This document shows, piece after piece, positions 1-10,053 of a stretch of DNA of 64,000 nt. The position numbers were made by a program, and so were the translations under genes. A model generated the notes under the pieces. That model saw only the letters and a list, made by a program, of their open reading frames with translations, had not been told where the DNA came from and made no database searches. The DNA comes from Ferrovum sp. JA12. GTDB lineage: Bacteria > Pseudomonadota > Gammaproteobacteria > Burkholderiales > Ferrovaceae. Numbering within the stretch: the stretch's first letter is position 1; every line of letters begins with the position of its first letter. The stretch is from NCBI RefSeq assembly GCF_001431705.1, contig NZ_LJWX01000002.1, positions 773,352-837,351 on the forward strand. The letters run 5' to 3'.

Positions 1-428
1 ATCGAAATGGTACTGCCCGATGGGAGTTGTATCCTTTACCCACAGAATTTGAATTGGGTATAGTAAATTTTGCCTCTACCCCCATTTCCTCTAATGATTT
101 TAGGATTAACCATAAGACCACGGATAGATCAATATATGATCAACAATTTAGTAAAGAAAATCTTCATTTGTTTGATATCATTTTATGCAATGAGCGGGAC
201 GAAGTTACAGAATTTTCTAAAGGAAATATTGTGGTGGAGCTCGATAAATTACTCTATACTCCGCCGCAAACATCTGGTCTTTTACCTGGCGTTTTACGTA
301 AATATCTTCTAGAAAACAATATTATTCATGAGAGAATCCTGCACCGCGAGGAAGTAATCAATGCAAGTAATATTTGGTTAATCAATTCACTAAGAGGTTG
401 GGTAAAGGTCAAACTTGATCTCAATTAA
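1..428 (+). CDS. Aminodeoxychorismate lyase-like (PabC-type) protein, 3' part
   Basis: The frame is open from base 3 at the left edge to the stop at 428, so this is the C-terminal part of a longer gene. Fold-type IV aminotransferase/lyase features are visible: an HKTTDRSIYD segment, CNERDEVTEFSKGNIVVELD, then SGLLPGVLRKYLL and INSLRGWVKV near the end. These match the PabC-like half found alone or fused behind PabB (aminodeoxychorismate synthase). Known role of the family: release of pyruvate from aminodeoxychorismate to give 4-aminobenzoate for folate. Whether the full gene is a PabB-PabC fusion cannot be seen here. A TTG at 27 could be read as a start, but the homology extends upstream of it. 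Confidence 0.8.
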   Translation, partial: RNGTARWELYPLPTEFELGIVNFASTPISSNDFRINHKTTDRSIYDQQFSKENLHLFDIILCNERDEVTEFSKGNIVVELDKLLYTPPQTSGLLPGVLRKYLLENNIIHERILHREEVINASNIWLINSLRGWVKVKLDLN

Positions 429-447
429 TGTTTATCATTAATAAATA

Positions 448-1611
448 CTAATTAGCTAAAACATCCTTAACCTCACCTGTTAATAGATAATCCAATAGTT
501 CTCTTACTGGTTTAATTTCTTTACCAAATGGTAATGCATTAGCTCCCCTAAAAAACAATCCTTTTTTAAGGTCACCCTTCAGTGCGGCGACTAAATGAAT
601 ATCAATACAGAATTGACCTGTTTTAGAGTTCCCATCTCTTAAACCGCAATGCAATAAACAACTTAATCCAGCGGCACACTTTCTACCGCCTACTTTAACG
701 GTAGATTTCATTTTTTCTTCTTTTAACAAATATTTCTTTAGCCATGGAGTAAGCACTCCTCGTGCTGGTAATCCTGCCACACTCATAAAAGTAGTAATAT
801 CCTGATGAGTAGCTTCCAGTAAGACTTGTTTAAAATTTGGGTGAGCATCACCTTCTTCTGTTACCGCAAAAGGAGTCCCAATCTGAACGGCACTGGCTCC
901 CAAATTAATTAGATCTTGTATTTTCTTATAGGTATTAATACCTCCGGCTGGTATAAGGGGAATATCAGAATCCTTGATACCAAACTCTTTAAATACTTGT
1001 TTCGTCTCAATTATCACATTGATGAATTCAAATCTAGGGTCCTCAACCTGTGATGAATTTGCTGCACCCAGATGACCTCCAGCATATTTAGGATGTTCGA
1101 TAATAATGGCATCAGGCAATCGATTTTTTCGCATCCATTTCTTTAATAGTAAAGTTATTCCTCTGGCATCGGAGAGAATGGGTATCAATGCAACATCTGG
1201 GTATCCCTCTGTCATTTCTGGCAAATCCAAGGGTAAACCAGCACCCATCACAATTGCTTGGGCACCACTTTCACAGGATTGTCTCGTCAAGGCAACATGA
1301 TCGGTCACGGCTTTCATGACATTTACAGCAATGAAACCGTTTCCTTTTGCTAATTTAATTGCCTCTTTTATTTCTCTATCTAGAGCTATTAAATTCATTT
1401 TATTTAATAACTGAGGATCATGACAGCCTTTCATTTCCAAATCCTCATGGTGATGTCTCAAATCAATACTGGCAATGGTTCCAATTGCACCACAATTAGC
1501 AACGGTACCTGCCAGCTTATGAGCAGAAACACCAACTCCCATTCCGCCTTGAACAATAGGTAAGAGTTGTTTACCCTTAAAGGAAAATAGAGGTAAGGAA
1601 GAAGTTAGCAT
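448..1611 (-). CDS. Nitronate monooxygenase / 2-nitropropane dioxygenase family flavoprotein
   Basis: The protein has the TIM-barrel pattern of the NMO family: PIVQGGMGVGVS at the N-terminus, a central IIEHPKYAGGHLG segment with the conserved His, PLIPAGGINTY and GASAVQIGTPFAVTEE phosphate-binding loops. The family uses FMN to oxidise nitronates. The C-terminus has a Cys-rich stretch (KCAAGLSCLLHCGL) seen in one subgroup, so the substrate may differ. I chose the ATG at 1611 because AGGTGG lies 5-6 bases upstream. A longer in-frame start at 1656 has no such site. It runs towards the PabC-like gene, and nothing else in the neighbourhood points to its substrate. Confidence 0.82.
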   Translation of the reverse strand: MLTSSLPLFSFKGKQLLPIVQGGMGVGVSAHKLAGTVANCGAIGTIASIDLRHHHEDLEMKGCHDPQLLNKMNLIALDREIKEAIKLAKGNGFIAVNVMKAVTDHVALTRQSCESGAQAIVMGAGLPLDLPEMTEGYPDVALIPILSDARGITLLLKKWMRKNRLPDAIIIEHPKYAGGHLGAANSSQVEDPRFEFINVIIETKQVFKEFGIKDSDIPLIPAGGINTYKKIQDLINLGASAVQIGTPFAVTEEGDAHPNFKQVLLEATHQDITTFMSVAGLPARGVLTPWLKKYLLKEEKMKSTVKVGGRKCAAGLSCLLHCGLRDGNSKTGQFCIDIHLVAALKGDLKKGLFFRGANALPFGKEIKPVRELLDYLLTGEVKDVLAN

Positions 1612-2108
1612 AATCCACCTTTGAGTAATATAGATGTACATATTAAAAGGATACATAACTATACATATTGATTAATATCAATATTATTTACTAAAGGAAA
1701 TTATATTAAAGAATAAGTTTGTTCAAAAAACAATCAATACAAGAAATTGATTCCTACAATATACGTTAACTTTTATATAGTCCTATCATAAACTAATTCA
1801 AAACTCGAAAAAGCATCTTTGGTCTGTGTGCTTTCGTTACGATTGACTATGAAATCCGTCATTAAAGAATCGCTATGGGCGATAGAAATTGATATAGAAC
1901 ACACTGCATGTCTGGATATTAATGATAATTAAAGACAAGGTTATTTATTCACTTTTCTGATTCACTATAAATTTGATCATCATATTATTAAGCCTTTCAT
2001 ACAGCTATTTTGTCTTACTCAGTACATTGTCGACTTCTTCTAATATTAAAAAAAATATTCTTATCACTACTGGCGTTAAATAATCAGAAAATATTAAATG
2101 GTATGGTC
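1612..2108. other. Intergenic region without a convincing gene
   Basis: About 500 AT-rich bases separate the flavoprotein gene and metE. I see only a 27-codon plus-strand reading frame from 1848 with no recognisable family and no clear ribosome binding site, so I do not call it. The promoter of the flavoprotein gene should lie in the left part. Confidence 0.5.
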
Positions 2109-2138
2109 AACAGAATGGGGCATCTGTCCCATTCTGTT
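2109..2138 (-). terminator. Perfect 11-bp hairpin downstream of metE
   Basis: AACAGAATGGG at 2109-2119 is repeated in inverted form at 2128-2138 with an 8-base loop. It lies 33 bases past the metE stop. There is no long T run after it on the minus strand, so it could be a transcript-end stabilising hairpin rather than a classic intrinsic terminator. Confidence 0.55.
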
Positions 2139-2171
2139 ATACTTTGAAAATAATGTTAATAAATAGACCTA

Positions 2172-4463
2172 TTAATTTTGTTGCCTTAAGAGTTTAGCTG
2201 CTGCCACCATGTTTATCAATGCTGGAGTTACTTCAGACCACTGACGAGTTTTTAGACCACAATCAGGATTGACCCATAAACGCTCACGAGAAATACGCTC
2301 TGTCGCTTTATTCATTAAGTTAACAATTTGTTCAACGGTGGGAATGTTTGGTGAATGAATATCGTACACACCAGGGCCAATTTCGTTGGGATAATTAAAG
2401 TGCTCAAAAACATCTAATAATTCCATATCTGATCTTGAGGTTTCGATAGTAATGACATCGGCATCCATACCAGCGATTGCCTCAATAATGTCATTAAATT
2501 CTGAATAACACATATGAGTGTGAATTTGTGTCTCATCCTTGACGTCATTGGCACTTATACGATAGCACTCTACTGCCCAATTAAGATAATCTTGCCATTG
2601 TGACTTTCTTAAAGGTAGGCCCTCGCGAAGAGCCGCTTCATCAATTTGAATGACACTAATACCCGCTTTTTCTAAATCTAAGACCTCGTCTCTTATAGCC
2701 AACGCAAGTTGTTTACAGGTTAGAGATCTTGGTTGATCATTTCTGACAAAAGACCAATTTAACATAGTAACAGGACCCGTTAACATACCTTTCATCGGTT
2801 TTGCTGTAATGGACTGAGCATATTTAATCCAATCAACGGTCATGGGATAGGGTCTATCTATATCACCGTATAAAATAGGCGGTTTGACGCAGCGGGATCC
2901 ATAGGATTGAACCCAGCCAAATTGACTAAATATATATCCATTTAACTGCTCACCAAAGTATTCAACCATATCATTTCTTTCTGCTTCACCATGCACTAGC
3001 ACATCAAGCCCTAAATTCTCTTGTTCACGAACACAATGTGTTATTTCATCAAACATGGCTTGAGTATAGTCAGCTTTGCTCATATCGCCAAACTTATACA
3101 TTTTCCTTACTTGACGAATGGTATTGGTTTGTGGAAATGAACCAATGGTGGTAGTGGGAAACTCTGGTAATTGCAACAGAGCTTTTTGTAAAATTTGTCT
3201 TTTTTCATAAGGAGACTGACGGTGGCCAGCATTAGCATTTAAAGTATTAAGCTTTTCTCTCACCAGAATATTATTAACTCTTGTTGAGTTAGCTCGAGAA
3301 TCCATAGCCGCTTTATTATTTAGCAACTCCTCTTTAACACTCTCACGTCCAGCATTAAGTGCCTGTGCGATGATGCTTAACTCCTTGAGCTTTTGTGTAG
3401 CAAAGGAGAGCCAAGTGACGATTTCATTGTCTAATGACTTTTCATTATCCAAGTCTACAGGAACATGAAGTAAAGAGGAGGATGGAGCTATCCATAGTCT
3501 TTCGCCTAATTCCTTAGCTATTGGCTCAAGCCAATTCAGTAGTGAATCAAAATCTGTCTTCCAAATATTTCTTCCATCAATAATACCGATAGATAACACT
3601 TGTTGTGAGGATAAATATTTAAGCAATATTTGAATATCGTTAAATCCATTGATTGCATCGATATGAATACCGGCCACAGGTAACTTAGAGATAATGGAAA
3701 TATTTTCAGCCAATTGACCAAAATAAGTTGTAAGCAATAATTTAACGGGAATACTACTAAAAGACTGATATGCCGTGACCAATGCCTGTTGCCAATCTGA
3801 AGATAATTCCGTCACCAGAATCGGCTCATCAATTTGTACCCATTCCACCTTATTGTAAGCGAGAACCTTTAGTAATTCTTGATAAGCTATTAAAAGTTGT
3901 GGTAACAATTGCAGTGTATCAATACCGTCTTTTGATTTTCCTAAGGCAAGATATGTCACTGGACCAATGATTACCGGTTTCCCATTAACTCCCTCTTGAC
4001 GTGCTTCGTTAATTTGATCGATCAGTCTTGATGGATCCAGGTTAAACTCTGTCGCTTGAGTAAACTCAGGAACAATATAATGATAATTTGTATCAAACCA
4101 TTTGGTCATTTCTCCGGCAGCGACTCCTCCACAACATTGAGCATGCTCTGTAGCAAGATTTACAGATCGCCCTCTTGCTGCTCTAAAGTAGTTATCTAAT
4201 TTTTCACCATGAAAATGCTGTATTCGTTCTGGCAGATTGCCCAACGTAAAACTCATATCCAAAACATGATCGTAAAAGCTAAACTCTCCCACTGGTACGT
4301 AATCTAGATGTGACTGAAGTTGCCAATGTTGTTGACGTAGAGCAACTCCTGATTGATGTAATTCCTTAAGTGAAGTTTGGCCTTTCCAATAGGACTCAAG
4401 AGCAAATTTGAGTTCCCTGTTCCTTCCAATACGTGGAAAACCTAAATTATGAGTAGTAACCAT
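2172..4463 (-). CDS. metE: Cobalamin-independent methionine synthase MetE
   Basis: A 763-residue protein of the usual MetE length (about 750-765). It transfers the methyl group of 5-methyltetrahydrofolate (polyglutamate) to homocysteine. The N-terminal half starts with the typical [17 protein letters not shown]. The C-terminal catalytic half has [27 protein letters not shown], and the zinc ligands in HTHMCYSEF (His and Cys), the Glu of VITIETSRS and the Cys of NPDCGLKTR. It is transcribed divergently from metR, the usual arrangement, with 113 bases between the two start codons. MetR control with homocysteine as co-inducer is inferred from this arrangement. I see no B12 riboswitch in the short leader. 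Confidence 0.97.
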   Translation of the reverse strand: MVTTHNLGFPRIGRNRELKFALESYWKGQTSLKELHQSGVALRQQHWQLQSHLDYVPVGEFSFYDHVLDMSFTLGNLPERIQHFHGEKLDNYFRAARGRSVNLATEHAQCCGGVAAGEMTKWFDTNYHYIVPEFTQATEFNLDPSRLIDQINEARQEGVNGKPVIIGPVTYLALGKSKDGIDTLQLLPQLLIAYQELLKVLAYNKVEWVQIDEPILVTELSSDWQQALVTAYQSFSSIPVKLLLTTYFGQLAENISIISKLPVAGIHIDAINGFNDIQILLKYLSSQQVLSIGIIDGRNIWKTDFDSLLNWLEPIAKELGERLWIAPSSSLLHVPVDLDNEKSLDNEIVTWLSFATQKLKELSIIAQALNAGRESVKEELLNNKAAMDSRANSTRVNNILVREKLNTLNANAGHRQSPYEKRQILQKALLQLPEFPTTTIGSFPQTNTIRQVRKMYKFGDMSKADYTQAMFDEITHCVREQENLGLDVLVHGEAERNDMVEYFGEQLNGYIFSQFGWVQSYGSRCVKPPILYGDIDRPYPMTVDWIKYAQSITAKPMKGMLTGPVTMLNWSFVRNDQPRSLTCKQLALAIRDEVLDLEKAGISVIQIDEAALREGLPLRKSQWQDYLNWAVECYRISANDVKDETQIHTHMCYSEFNDIIEAIAGMDADVITIETSRSDMELLDVFEHFNYPNEIGPGVYDIHSPNIPTVEQIVNLMNKATERISRERLWVNPDCGLKTRQWSEVTPALINMVAAAKLLRQQN

Positions 4464-4576
4464 GAATATTTACCTTAGCAATAAATTGAAAAGACAAATA
4501 ATAGGTGGTTTTATAAATGAATAAAAATGGTATTATCTCACATATCAATTACTTTTATTCATCAATAAGGTATGCA

Positions 4577-5482
4577 ATGAGTTATCTTGAGCGCAGTCAC
4601 TTAGAAATTTTACGTGCTGTTGAACAATTCGGATCATTAACGGCAGCAGCAGATCAGCTTCACTTAACCCAATCGGCATTAAGTCACACTATCAGAAAAC
4701 TCGAAGATCATTTAACCATTCCAATATGGTATCGGGAGGGCAGAAAATTAAAACTAACCCAGGCAGGAGAGTATCTTCTAGCGGTAGCTAATCGCCTATT
4801 ACCCCAATTGATTCATGCCGAAAACCGCCTGAAAGAGTTTGCCCAGGGTGAAAGGGGGAGCTTAAGAATTGGAATGGAATGTCATCCCTGCTATCAATGG
4901 TTATTAAAAATTGTCTCGCCCTATCTAAAAGCCTGGCCTGCTGTGGATGTGGATGTTAAACAAAAGTTTCAATTCGGAGGAATTGGAGCTTTGTTTGGTT
5001 ATGAAATTGATATACTTGTTACACCAGATCCCCTTTTTAAAAACGGTTTAACTTTTGTACCCGTATTTGACTATGAACAAGTATTAGTAGTTAATTCAAA
5101 CCATCCATTTAAAGACCTAACTTATATAAAACCTAAACAATTACAAGAAGAAAACCTGATCACCTATCCCGTATCCGTAGAAAGATTAGATATTTTTAAT
5201 CTATTCTTAACCCCCTGTGGTATTACGCCTAAAAATCATAAACTGATCGAGACCACAGATATTATGTTGCAAATGGTGGCAAGTGGCAGAGGCGTCGCCT
5301 CATTGCCTCGCTGGTTAGTGGAAGAACAAAGAGAGAAATTTGATGTATTACCTGTGAAATTAGGACCAAGAGGCATTGCAAAACAAATTCATATTGGATT
5401 TCGCGATACGGATCGTGACATTGACTACCTATCAGACTTTGTTCGTGTTGCACAACAATTTACCAATCCACATCATACATAA
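4577..5482 (+). CDS. metR: LysR-family regulator MetR
   Basis: LysR-type transcription factor of about 301 residues. The N-terminal winged helix-turn-helix reads LTAAADQLHLTQSALSHTIRKLE, followed by the linker helix and a two-lobed effector domain. MetR activates metE and other methionine genes. The identification rests on homology plus the divergent metE neighbour. The reading frame opens at 4517, but the ATG at 4577 gives the canonical LysR N-terminus (SYLERSHLEILRAVEQFGS) and has AATAAGG just upstream. MetR sites should lie in 4464-4576, but I could not pick out a clear TGAA-N5-TTCA palindrome. Confidence 0.93.
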   Translation: MSYLERSHLEILRAVEQFGSLTAAADQLHLTQSALSHTIRKLEDHLTIPIWYREGRKLKLTQAGEYLLAVANRLLPQLIHAENRLKEFAQGERGSLRIGMECHPCYQWLLKIVSPYLKAWPAVDVDVKQKFQFGGIGALFGYEIDILVTPDPLFKNGLTFVPVFDYEQVLVVNSNHPFKDLTYIKPKQLQEENLITYPVSVERLDIFNLFLTPCGITPKNHKLIETTDIMLQMVASGRGVASLPRWLVEEQREKFDVLPVKLGPRGIAKQIHIGFRDTDRDIDYLSDFVRVAQQFTNPHHT

Positions 5483-5490
5483 TTGATTGT

Positions 5491-6570
5491 CTAAACAGTC
5501 CAACTATTGAGTATATGTACTGCTAAGTAGGCGATTGTCATGGATACGGGTAATGTCAGAATCCATGACATCAGAATTTGATAAATCATTTGTTTATTTA
5601 TACTGTTATTCTCTGTTAAGGCAATTCCTGTAATGGATCCTACTGCCACGTGTGTGGTTGATACGGGCAAACCAAAATGACTTGCTATCAGTACCAGAAA
5701 TGCTGTGGTCAGGTTGGCTTTGATACCATTAACATGATTGATAGGGGTTATTTTTTTACTCATTGTGGTAGCCACTTTTTTTGAATAGAGATAACCGCCA
5801 ATAGCCATCATTAACACCACTAACATTATCGATAATCTATTGGTTAAAAAAGGAATAATAAGGAGTAAGCTAGCCAGTTTAGGGGTGTCATTAACGCCAC
5901 GGGAAAAGGAAATCAAAAATGCAGAAGTGAGATGTAAGTAATCAACCAACTGCTTATTTGCACATCCTGTATTGGAGTACAAAATCCTTGGTTTGATTGA
6001 CTTAATATTAGACGAAGTAAGAGCGGCAGCGTCACCCATTGCAATATGTTCTAACTCATTGACAAGACAGACACAGGCTGCCGTGGACTTATTTTTACTT
6101 GTAGATTTATTAAATAAAAAGACTGTCAGTGCCGAAACAAATGGACTAAATAATAGAGGTAGTATGAATAGGGTGCTTATCTTATGCCAGTGTAATTCAG
6201 CTTGGGGAATCCCCAACCCAGCGCCAATTAGTCCTCCTAATAATGCATGAGTAGTGGAAATAGGAAAGCCCATGAGTGTTGCCAAAATTAAGGTAATTAA
6301 TGCACCTAGTGACACAGAGAGCAATAGGTTAACCTGAACAAATCGATCAACAGTAATAATTTCTTTTCCACTAAATACAGAGAGTAAATTACCTGCCAAA
6401 TAGATTGATAATAGTCCACCTAAAACAGTTGCTAGAGTACTCAAAAAAAGTGACTGCTTAAAGGACAGAATATCCGCCCCCCAGATTGTAGCAAAACCTT
6501 TAAAGTTATCATTAGCCCCATTAAAAGTTGCCACCAACAACGCAACCACTAAACCCATGACAATCCACAT
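5491..6570 (-). CDS. Inorganic phosphate transporter, PiT family
   Basis: A 359-residue multi-spanning inner membrane protein with the duplicated PiT signature: FNGANDNFKGFATIWG near the N-terminus and SRGVNDTPK in the second half, plus the paired GFPISTTHALLGG and GLPVSTTHVAVGS loops. The family imports phosphate as a metal-phosphate complex driven by the proton gradient (sodium in some members). PiT proteins can also carry arsenate by mistake, which is of note because an arsenic gene cluster follows. It converges with metR, with only 8 bases between stop codons. Confidence 0.9.
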   Translation of the reverse strand: MWIVMGLVVALLVATFNGANDNFKGFATIWGADILSFKQSLFLSTLATVLGGLLSIYLAGNLLSVFSGKEIITVDRFVQVNLLLSVSLGALITLILATLMGFPISTTHALLGGLIGAGLGIPQAELHWHKISTLFILPLLFSPFVSALTVFLFNKSTSKNKSTAACVCLVNELEHIAMGDAAALTSSNIKSIKPRILYSNTGCANKQLVDYLHLTSAFLISFSRGVNDTPKLASLLLIIPFLTNRLSIMLVVLMMAIGGYLYSKKVATTMSKKITPINHVNGIKANLTTAFLVLIASHFGLPVSTTHVAVGSITGIALTENNSINKQMIYQILMSWILTLPVSMTIAYLAVHILNSWTV

Positions 6571-6926
6571 AATCCATCCTTAAACGAGACATAATTGAAT
6601 TAGTCGTTGTGGATTAAAAAATATTACTCAACTAGTCAATAAGTCATTTTTTGGAGGTGCCATCAGGATAAGTCACGTCAAGTAGTTCAACCTTCAGCAC
6701 CACATAACAAATAAAGATTTAAACAGATCAACTTTCACTATGTGACTGTGTTATACCGGATTATGAAAAAACTCTTTATTCAGGGCTTAATGAAGAGGAC
6801 AAATACCGAAGGTATCCATGATTGTTTCATACTCCTTAAGCAAGATTCTGACGAAATGACGTTTCTGAGAGTTGTCATTTTTACCATAGCAATAGCCAAG
6901 ATTCAGGCTTTGAAGGGGGGCTAAGG
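6571..6926. other. Intergenic region, nothing firm
   Basis: About 350 bases hold the pit promoter side and the end of the arsM transcript. A 60-codon plus-strand frame (6742-6924) resembles no family. On the minus strand a peptide-like stretch between about 6926 and 6787 follows the arsM stop without a good start site. I do not call either as a gene. Confidence 0.4.
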
Positions 6927-7961
6927 TTAACAGCAACTATTTTCTTTAACTGATGCATCATTAAAGGGTAAATCGCTTCCACATCCTTCAAATATGCCAA
7001 AATGATTATCAAAAGTGCCTAAAAATTCAAAATCCTCGCTAAAACGAGAGTCCCTTAACATACGGTAGGTATTTCCACATACAGGAAAAATTTTATTTCG
7101 CTCGATACTATGATGCTTATCCAAAACAAAAATGTCAGGAGAGGTGTCAATAGACCCTTTAAATATGACCGCTTGGCCATGATTTTCGCAAGCATCCTCC
7201 AGTTCATTAATGTTAAATAAGCGATAGGTGGCAGAGAAAAAACGGATAGGGCCAATTTTTCTTTTCAGCACAGGATCGGTGACCGTTATACTATGATCTG
7301 ACACTAAGCGTGGATCCATGAAGCCCGCCTTTTGGGCCACACGACGAAAATCATTCCAATACAGTGCTCCTCCTAAACATTCACCATACAACACAGGATC
7401 ATGTTGAAGGATATGCGGGACTCTTCTGTCTGCATACACATCAGAAAAATAAAACTCCCCCCCGTTTTTTAATAACTTCATTATTCCAGATAAAACCGCT
7501 TGCTTATCTAGCGTTAAATTGATTACACAATTTGAAATAATCACATCAAAACTATTCAAGGCTAAACCAATTTCATCCAGTCTCTCTATTAATCCTCTAA
7601 CAAAGCTTACATTACGATAACCAAACTTTTCAGCATGGTAATCCATATAAGATTCTGCCAGATGCAGTTGCTCCTCTGTCATATCAATCCCTATCACTTC
7701 ACCTTCCGGACCCACTAATTGTGATAATAAATACACATCACGTCCAGTACCACAGCCCAAATCTAAAACTCGGCAACCCTTTAGTTTTTCAGGAGCTACA
7801 AGTCCGCATCCATAGTAACGGCTTAAGACCTCAGGATGAATATTGGCTAATAATGGTTTCAAATAGTCAGGAACAGCTGAAGGGTCACAACAGGCGGTAG
7901 TTTTGAGATCCAAGGACGATTGGAGCTCTTTGCCATAATAGTCTTTAACGATGTCATGCAT
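6927..7961 (-). CDS. arsM: Arsenite S-adenosylmethionine methyltransferase ArsM
   Basis: A 344-residue class I SAM methyltransferase. The SAM-binding motif I is VLDLGCGTGRDVYLLSQLVG, followed by the acidic GIDMTEEQL. The N-terminal TTACCDPS (adjacent cysteines) and later Cys residues (ISNCVINL, YGECLGGALYW) fit the arsenite-binding cysteines of ArsM, and the protein ends in SCC. The family methylates As(III) stepwise. In arsenosugar producers it supplies dimethylarsinite for ArsS. It lies last in the minus-strand arsenosugar operon after a 73-base gap, so it might also have its own promoter. Confidence 0.92.
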   Translation of the reverse strand: MHDIVKDYYGKELQSSLDLKTTACCDPSAVPDYLKPLLANIHPEVLSRYYGCGLVAPEKLKGCRVLDLGCGTGRDVYLLSQLVGPEGEVIGIDMTEEQLHLAESYMDYHAEKFGYRNVSFVRGLIERLDEIGLALNSFDVIISNCVINLTLDKQAVLSGIMKLLKNGGEFYFSDVYADRRVPHILQHDPVLYGECLGGALYWNDFRRVAQKAGFMDPRLVSDHSITVTDPVLKRKIGPIRFFSATYRLFNINELEDACENHGQAVIFKGSIDTSPDIFVLDKHHSIERNKIFPVCGNTYRMLRDSRFSEDFEFLGTFDNHFGIFEGCGSDLPFNDASVKENSCC

Positions 7962-8034
7962 AATTAGAATAACCTCAATAAGTTAAATGCTGAATATTTA
8001 CTTTAGTCGATACATAACTTAAGTTCTTACATTT

Positions 8035-8754
8035 TTAATGACATAAATTGGGATCATCAACAAATACAATACCGGCAAAACCAGCTTGAGCTTCAGAATG
8101 AGTATTGTCCGTGTCTGAAGCAAGGCCAATGGACTGAATCATCACATTTGTAGTTTTAAAAGACTGTTGTAAATCTGTTAACAAATTTCTTTTTTCTAGT
8201 ATCCATTGACCATTTTTTTGGTTACCAGATTCCACCACAATCATACTGTCCACACTCACAAAGGGACTAAATTCCCTATAGTTAATGGGTTTTTTATTAT
8301 CCCATACATAATTTAAAGCCATATCTGGGTTGTTTTTCTTAAATAAATCAGTTAAATCAGAGTGAATCTTTTCTAACCAACTTTTTTTGTGATCCTTATA
8401 GCTAAAGGTTAGATAAATACGCGCTGCATAATCATCGCCCTCTTTTGTACCCATATTGGCAGCGTCTACCACATGATTGACTCGCCAATACCAACATAAA
8501 TATGGTGTCCGTTGAATATTTATATCAATATTCCTGGAATAAACTGCCATACTTGACTTGGCTTCTGCTTGTAAAGCTTCTTTTCCATCCCAGTGTCGAA
8601 TAGAAAAGAGTGTTGGTGGTATGGTGCGATCAAAACGAATAATTTGCCATTGATTGGAGGGAGTCGGAGTAATAGGTAATTCTACAACGCTTGCAGCTAA
8701 AGCATTAGGGATGAAGAATACTAAGAAAAATAACAAATAAAAGTACTTACTCAT
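8035..8754 (-). CDS. DUF3047 secreted protein of the arsenosugar cluster
   Basis: A 239-residue protein with an N-terminal signal peptide (hydrophobic FYLLFFLVFFIPNALA). The body has the DUF3047 pattern: HWDGKEALQAEAKSS..., YLCWYWRV, the EGDDYAARIYLTF motif and the NTHSEAQAGFAGIVF segment near the end. Its function is not known. It overlaps the preceding glycosyltransferase by 8 bases, so the two are translationally coupled. DUF3047 genes do occur near TIGR04282/TIGR04283 glycosyltransferases, and a periplasmic role in the same pathway is an inference from that. Confidence 0.85.
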   Translation of the reverse strand: MSKYFYLLFFLVFFIPNALAASVVELPITPTPSNQWQIIRFDRTIPPTLFSIRHWDGKEALQAEAKSSMAVYSRNIDINIQRTPYLCWYWRVNHVVDAANMGTKEGDDYAARIYLTFSYKDHKKSWLEKIHSDLTDLFKKNNPDMALNYVWDNKKPINYREFSPFVSVDSMIVVESGNQKNGQWILEKRNLLTDLQQSFKTTNVMIQSIGLASDTDNTHSEAQAGFAGIVFVDDPNLCH

Positions 8755-9376
8755 TATTTAAAATCAGTTGACGTAGTGTAGGCGGTAAATACTTTAAATC
8801 ATGATATTCATCTATATCATGAAGCATTTTCAGGACTTCAACAGCATAACCCAACTCTAGGGCATGAGTAATGGTCTGAAAAGCGACCACATTAGTACTC
8901 CAATCAATCTTAGAGAAAATTTTTGAATGAAACTGCTTAAACCCAATTAAAGTATATCCCCCATCAAAGGCAGGATGCATCACCAAATCACATTTATCTA
9001 ATTGATTAAATGCTTGTTTTAGTATCAATACATCTATTTCAACACAATCCGTACCTATTAAGATGAATTTAGTATTTTTACACGTTTCATCTTTAAAATA
9101 GTTGGTAATTCTCTCACCAAGATCCCCCTTCGTTTGATTACGTATTAAAAAGAAGTCAGGCACGTTTATTAAGATCCAATCCTCCTCTTTAAAAGCAGGC
9201 TCTACCACTAGCTCAACGGTATCAATAAACCAACATTGACTAGCTATATCAATGTTATGTTGTAATAATCTAGCAGCTAATTGAGTGGTTTTTTCTTCAC
9301 CCAAGGAGGGGATTAACCGCGTTTTGGTTATTCCAGAAATAGGCGCTTTAGCAAAGATGACTAATTTATTTTTCAC
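8747..9376 (-). CDS. TIGR04282-type arsenosugar-associated glycosyltransferase
   Basis: A 209-residue GT-A-like protein of the DUF2064/TIGR04282 family. It begins with LVIFAKAPISGITKTRLIPSLGEEKT (split here by family: KAP-x-G-x-KTRL) and contains IGTDCVEID and HPAFDGGYTLIGF, which are the family's nucleotide/metal-binding hallmarks. It overlaps the next gene upstream by 4 bases (ATGA type), a sign of tight coupling with the TIGR04283 protein. The pair is named after co-occurrence with ArsM/ArsS, but which sugar is transferred is not established here. Confidence 0.9.
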   Translation of the reverse strand: MKNKLVIFAKAPISGITKTRLIPSLGEEKTTQLAARLLQHNIDIASQCWFIDTVELVVEPAFKEEDWILINVPDFFLIRNQTKGDLGERITNYFKDETCKNTKFILIGTDCVEIDVLILKQAFNQLDKCDLVMHPAFDGGYTLIGFKQFHSKIFSKIDWSTNVVAFQTITHALELGYAVEVLKMLHDIDEYHDLKYLPPTLRQLILNNE

Positions 9377-10050
9377 TTATACCATCCAGCGATTGATTTC
9401 ACATCCACTTTAACCCAGTATAAAAATCGTAGCGTCCACATAAGCAGAATGGTTTTAAATATTCCATTATCCAGCCATCGTCTGGCCGATGTGAAAACTT
9501 GAGAGCGTAAGCAAATGGGCCGACAAACTTTCATTAATAGACTAGATAACTCAATATCTTCCATCAAGGGTTGCTCGGGAAAACCTTGAATGGCATGAAA
9601 GAGTCGAGTGGATACAAAAATCCCCTGATCTCCAGTGGCAATCCCCGTTAAACGAGACCGTAAGTTTATAAAATAAGATATGATTTTGAATATAACTCCT
9701 TCCCCATTCACACAGACATCAAATCGTCCCCAAATATCTTGGTTAGTATTAAGAGCCAATAAATCCTGTATGGCATCCTTTGTCAGCCTTGTGTCTGCAT
9801 GTAAAAAAAGTAACAGTTGCTGCTTAGCGTTTAACGCCCCCGTATTCATCTGACAAGCTCTACCCTTTTGAGAGTAGACAACTCGGTAATTCATCTTTTC
9901 CAAGAGTAGCGGAGTCCCATCTGAACTTCCCCCGTCTACCACCAAGCAATCAATACCCAAGGATTCAATCCAAATCAAATGCTCAACTAAATCACGAACC
10001 AACTGAATTTCATTATAAACAGGAACAATAATTAACACGGAGGGTGTCAT
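9373..10050 (-). CDS. TIGR04283-type arsenosugar-associated glycosyltransferase (GT2)
   Basis: A 225-residue family 2 glycosyltransferase. It starts with VLIIVPVYNE, has the VVDGGSSDGT nucleotide-binding loop, LLFLHADTRL as the DxD-equivalent region, and GDQGIFVSTRLFHAIQGFPEQPLMEDIEL as the acceptor/catalytic part with the Glu-Asp pair. The C-terminal end is hydrophobic (FKTILLMWTLRFLYW) and may associate with the membrane. It lies 3 bases from DUF547 and overlaps the TIGR04282 partner, so all are in one transcript. Confidence 0.9.
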   Translation of the reverse strand: MTPSVLIIVPVYNEIQLVRDLVEHLIWIESLGIDCLVVDGGSSDGTPLLLEKMNYRVVYSQKGRACQMNTGALNAKQQLLLFLHADTRLTKDAIQDLLALNTNQDIWGRFDVCVNGEGVIFKIISYFINLRSRLTGIATGDQGIFVSTRLFHAIQGFPEQPLMEDIELSSLLMKVCRPICLRSQVFTSARRWLDNGIFKTILLMWTLRFLYWVKVDVKSIAGWYK

Positions 10051-10053
10051 GGA

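Noticed and set aside
4464-4576. B12 riboswitch or clear MetR operator before metE
   Set aside because: The leader is too short for a cobalamin riboswitch, and no good TGAA-N5-TTCA palindrome is visible.
6742-6924. 60-codon plus-strand reading frame
   Set aside because: No ribosome site, no recognisable family and no conservation evidence.
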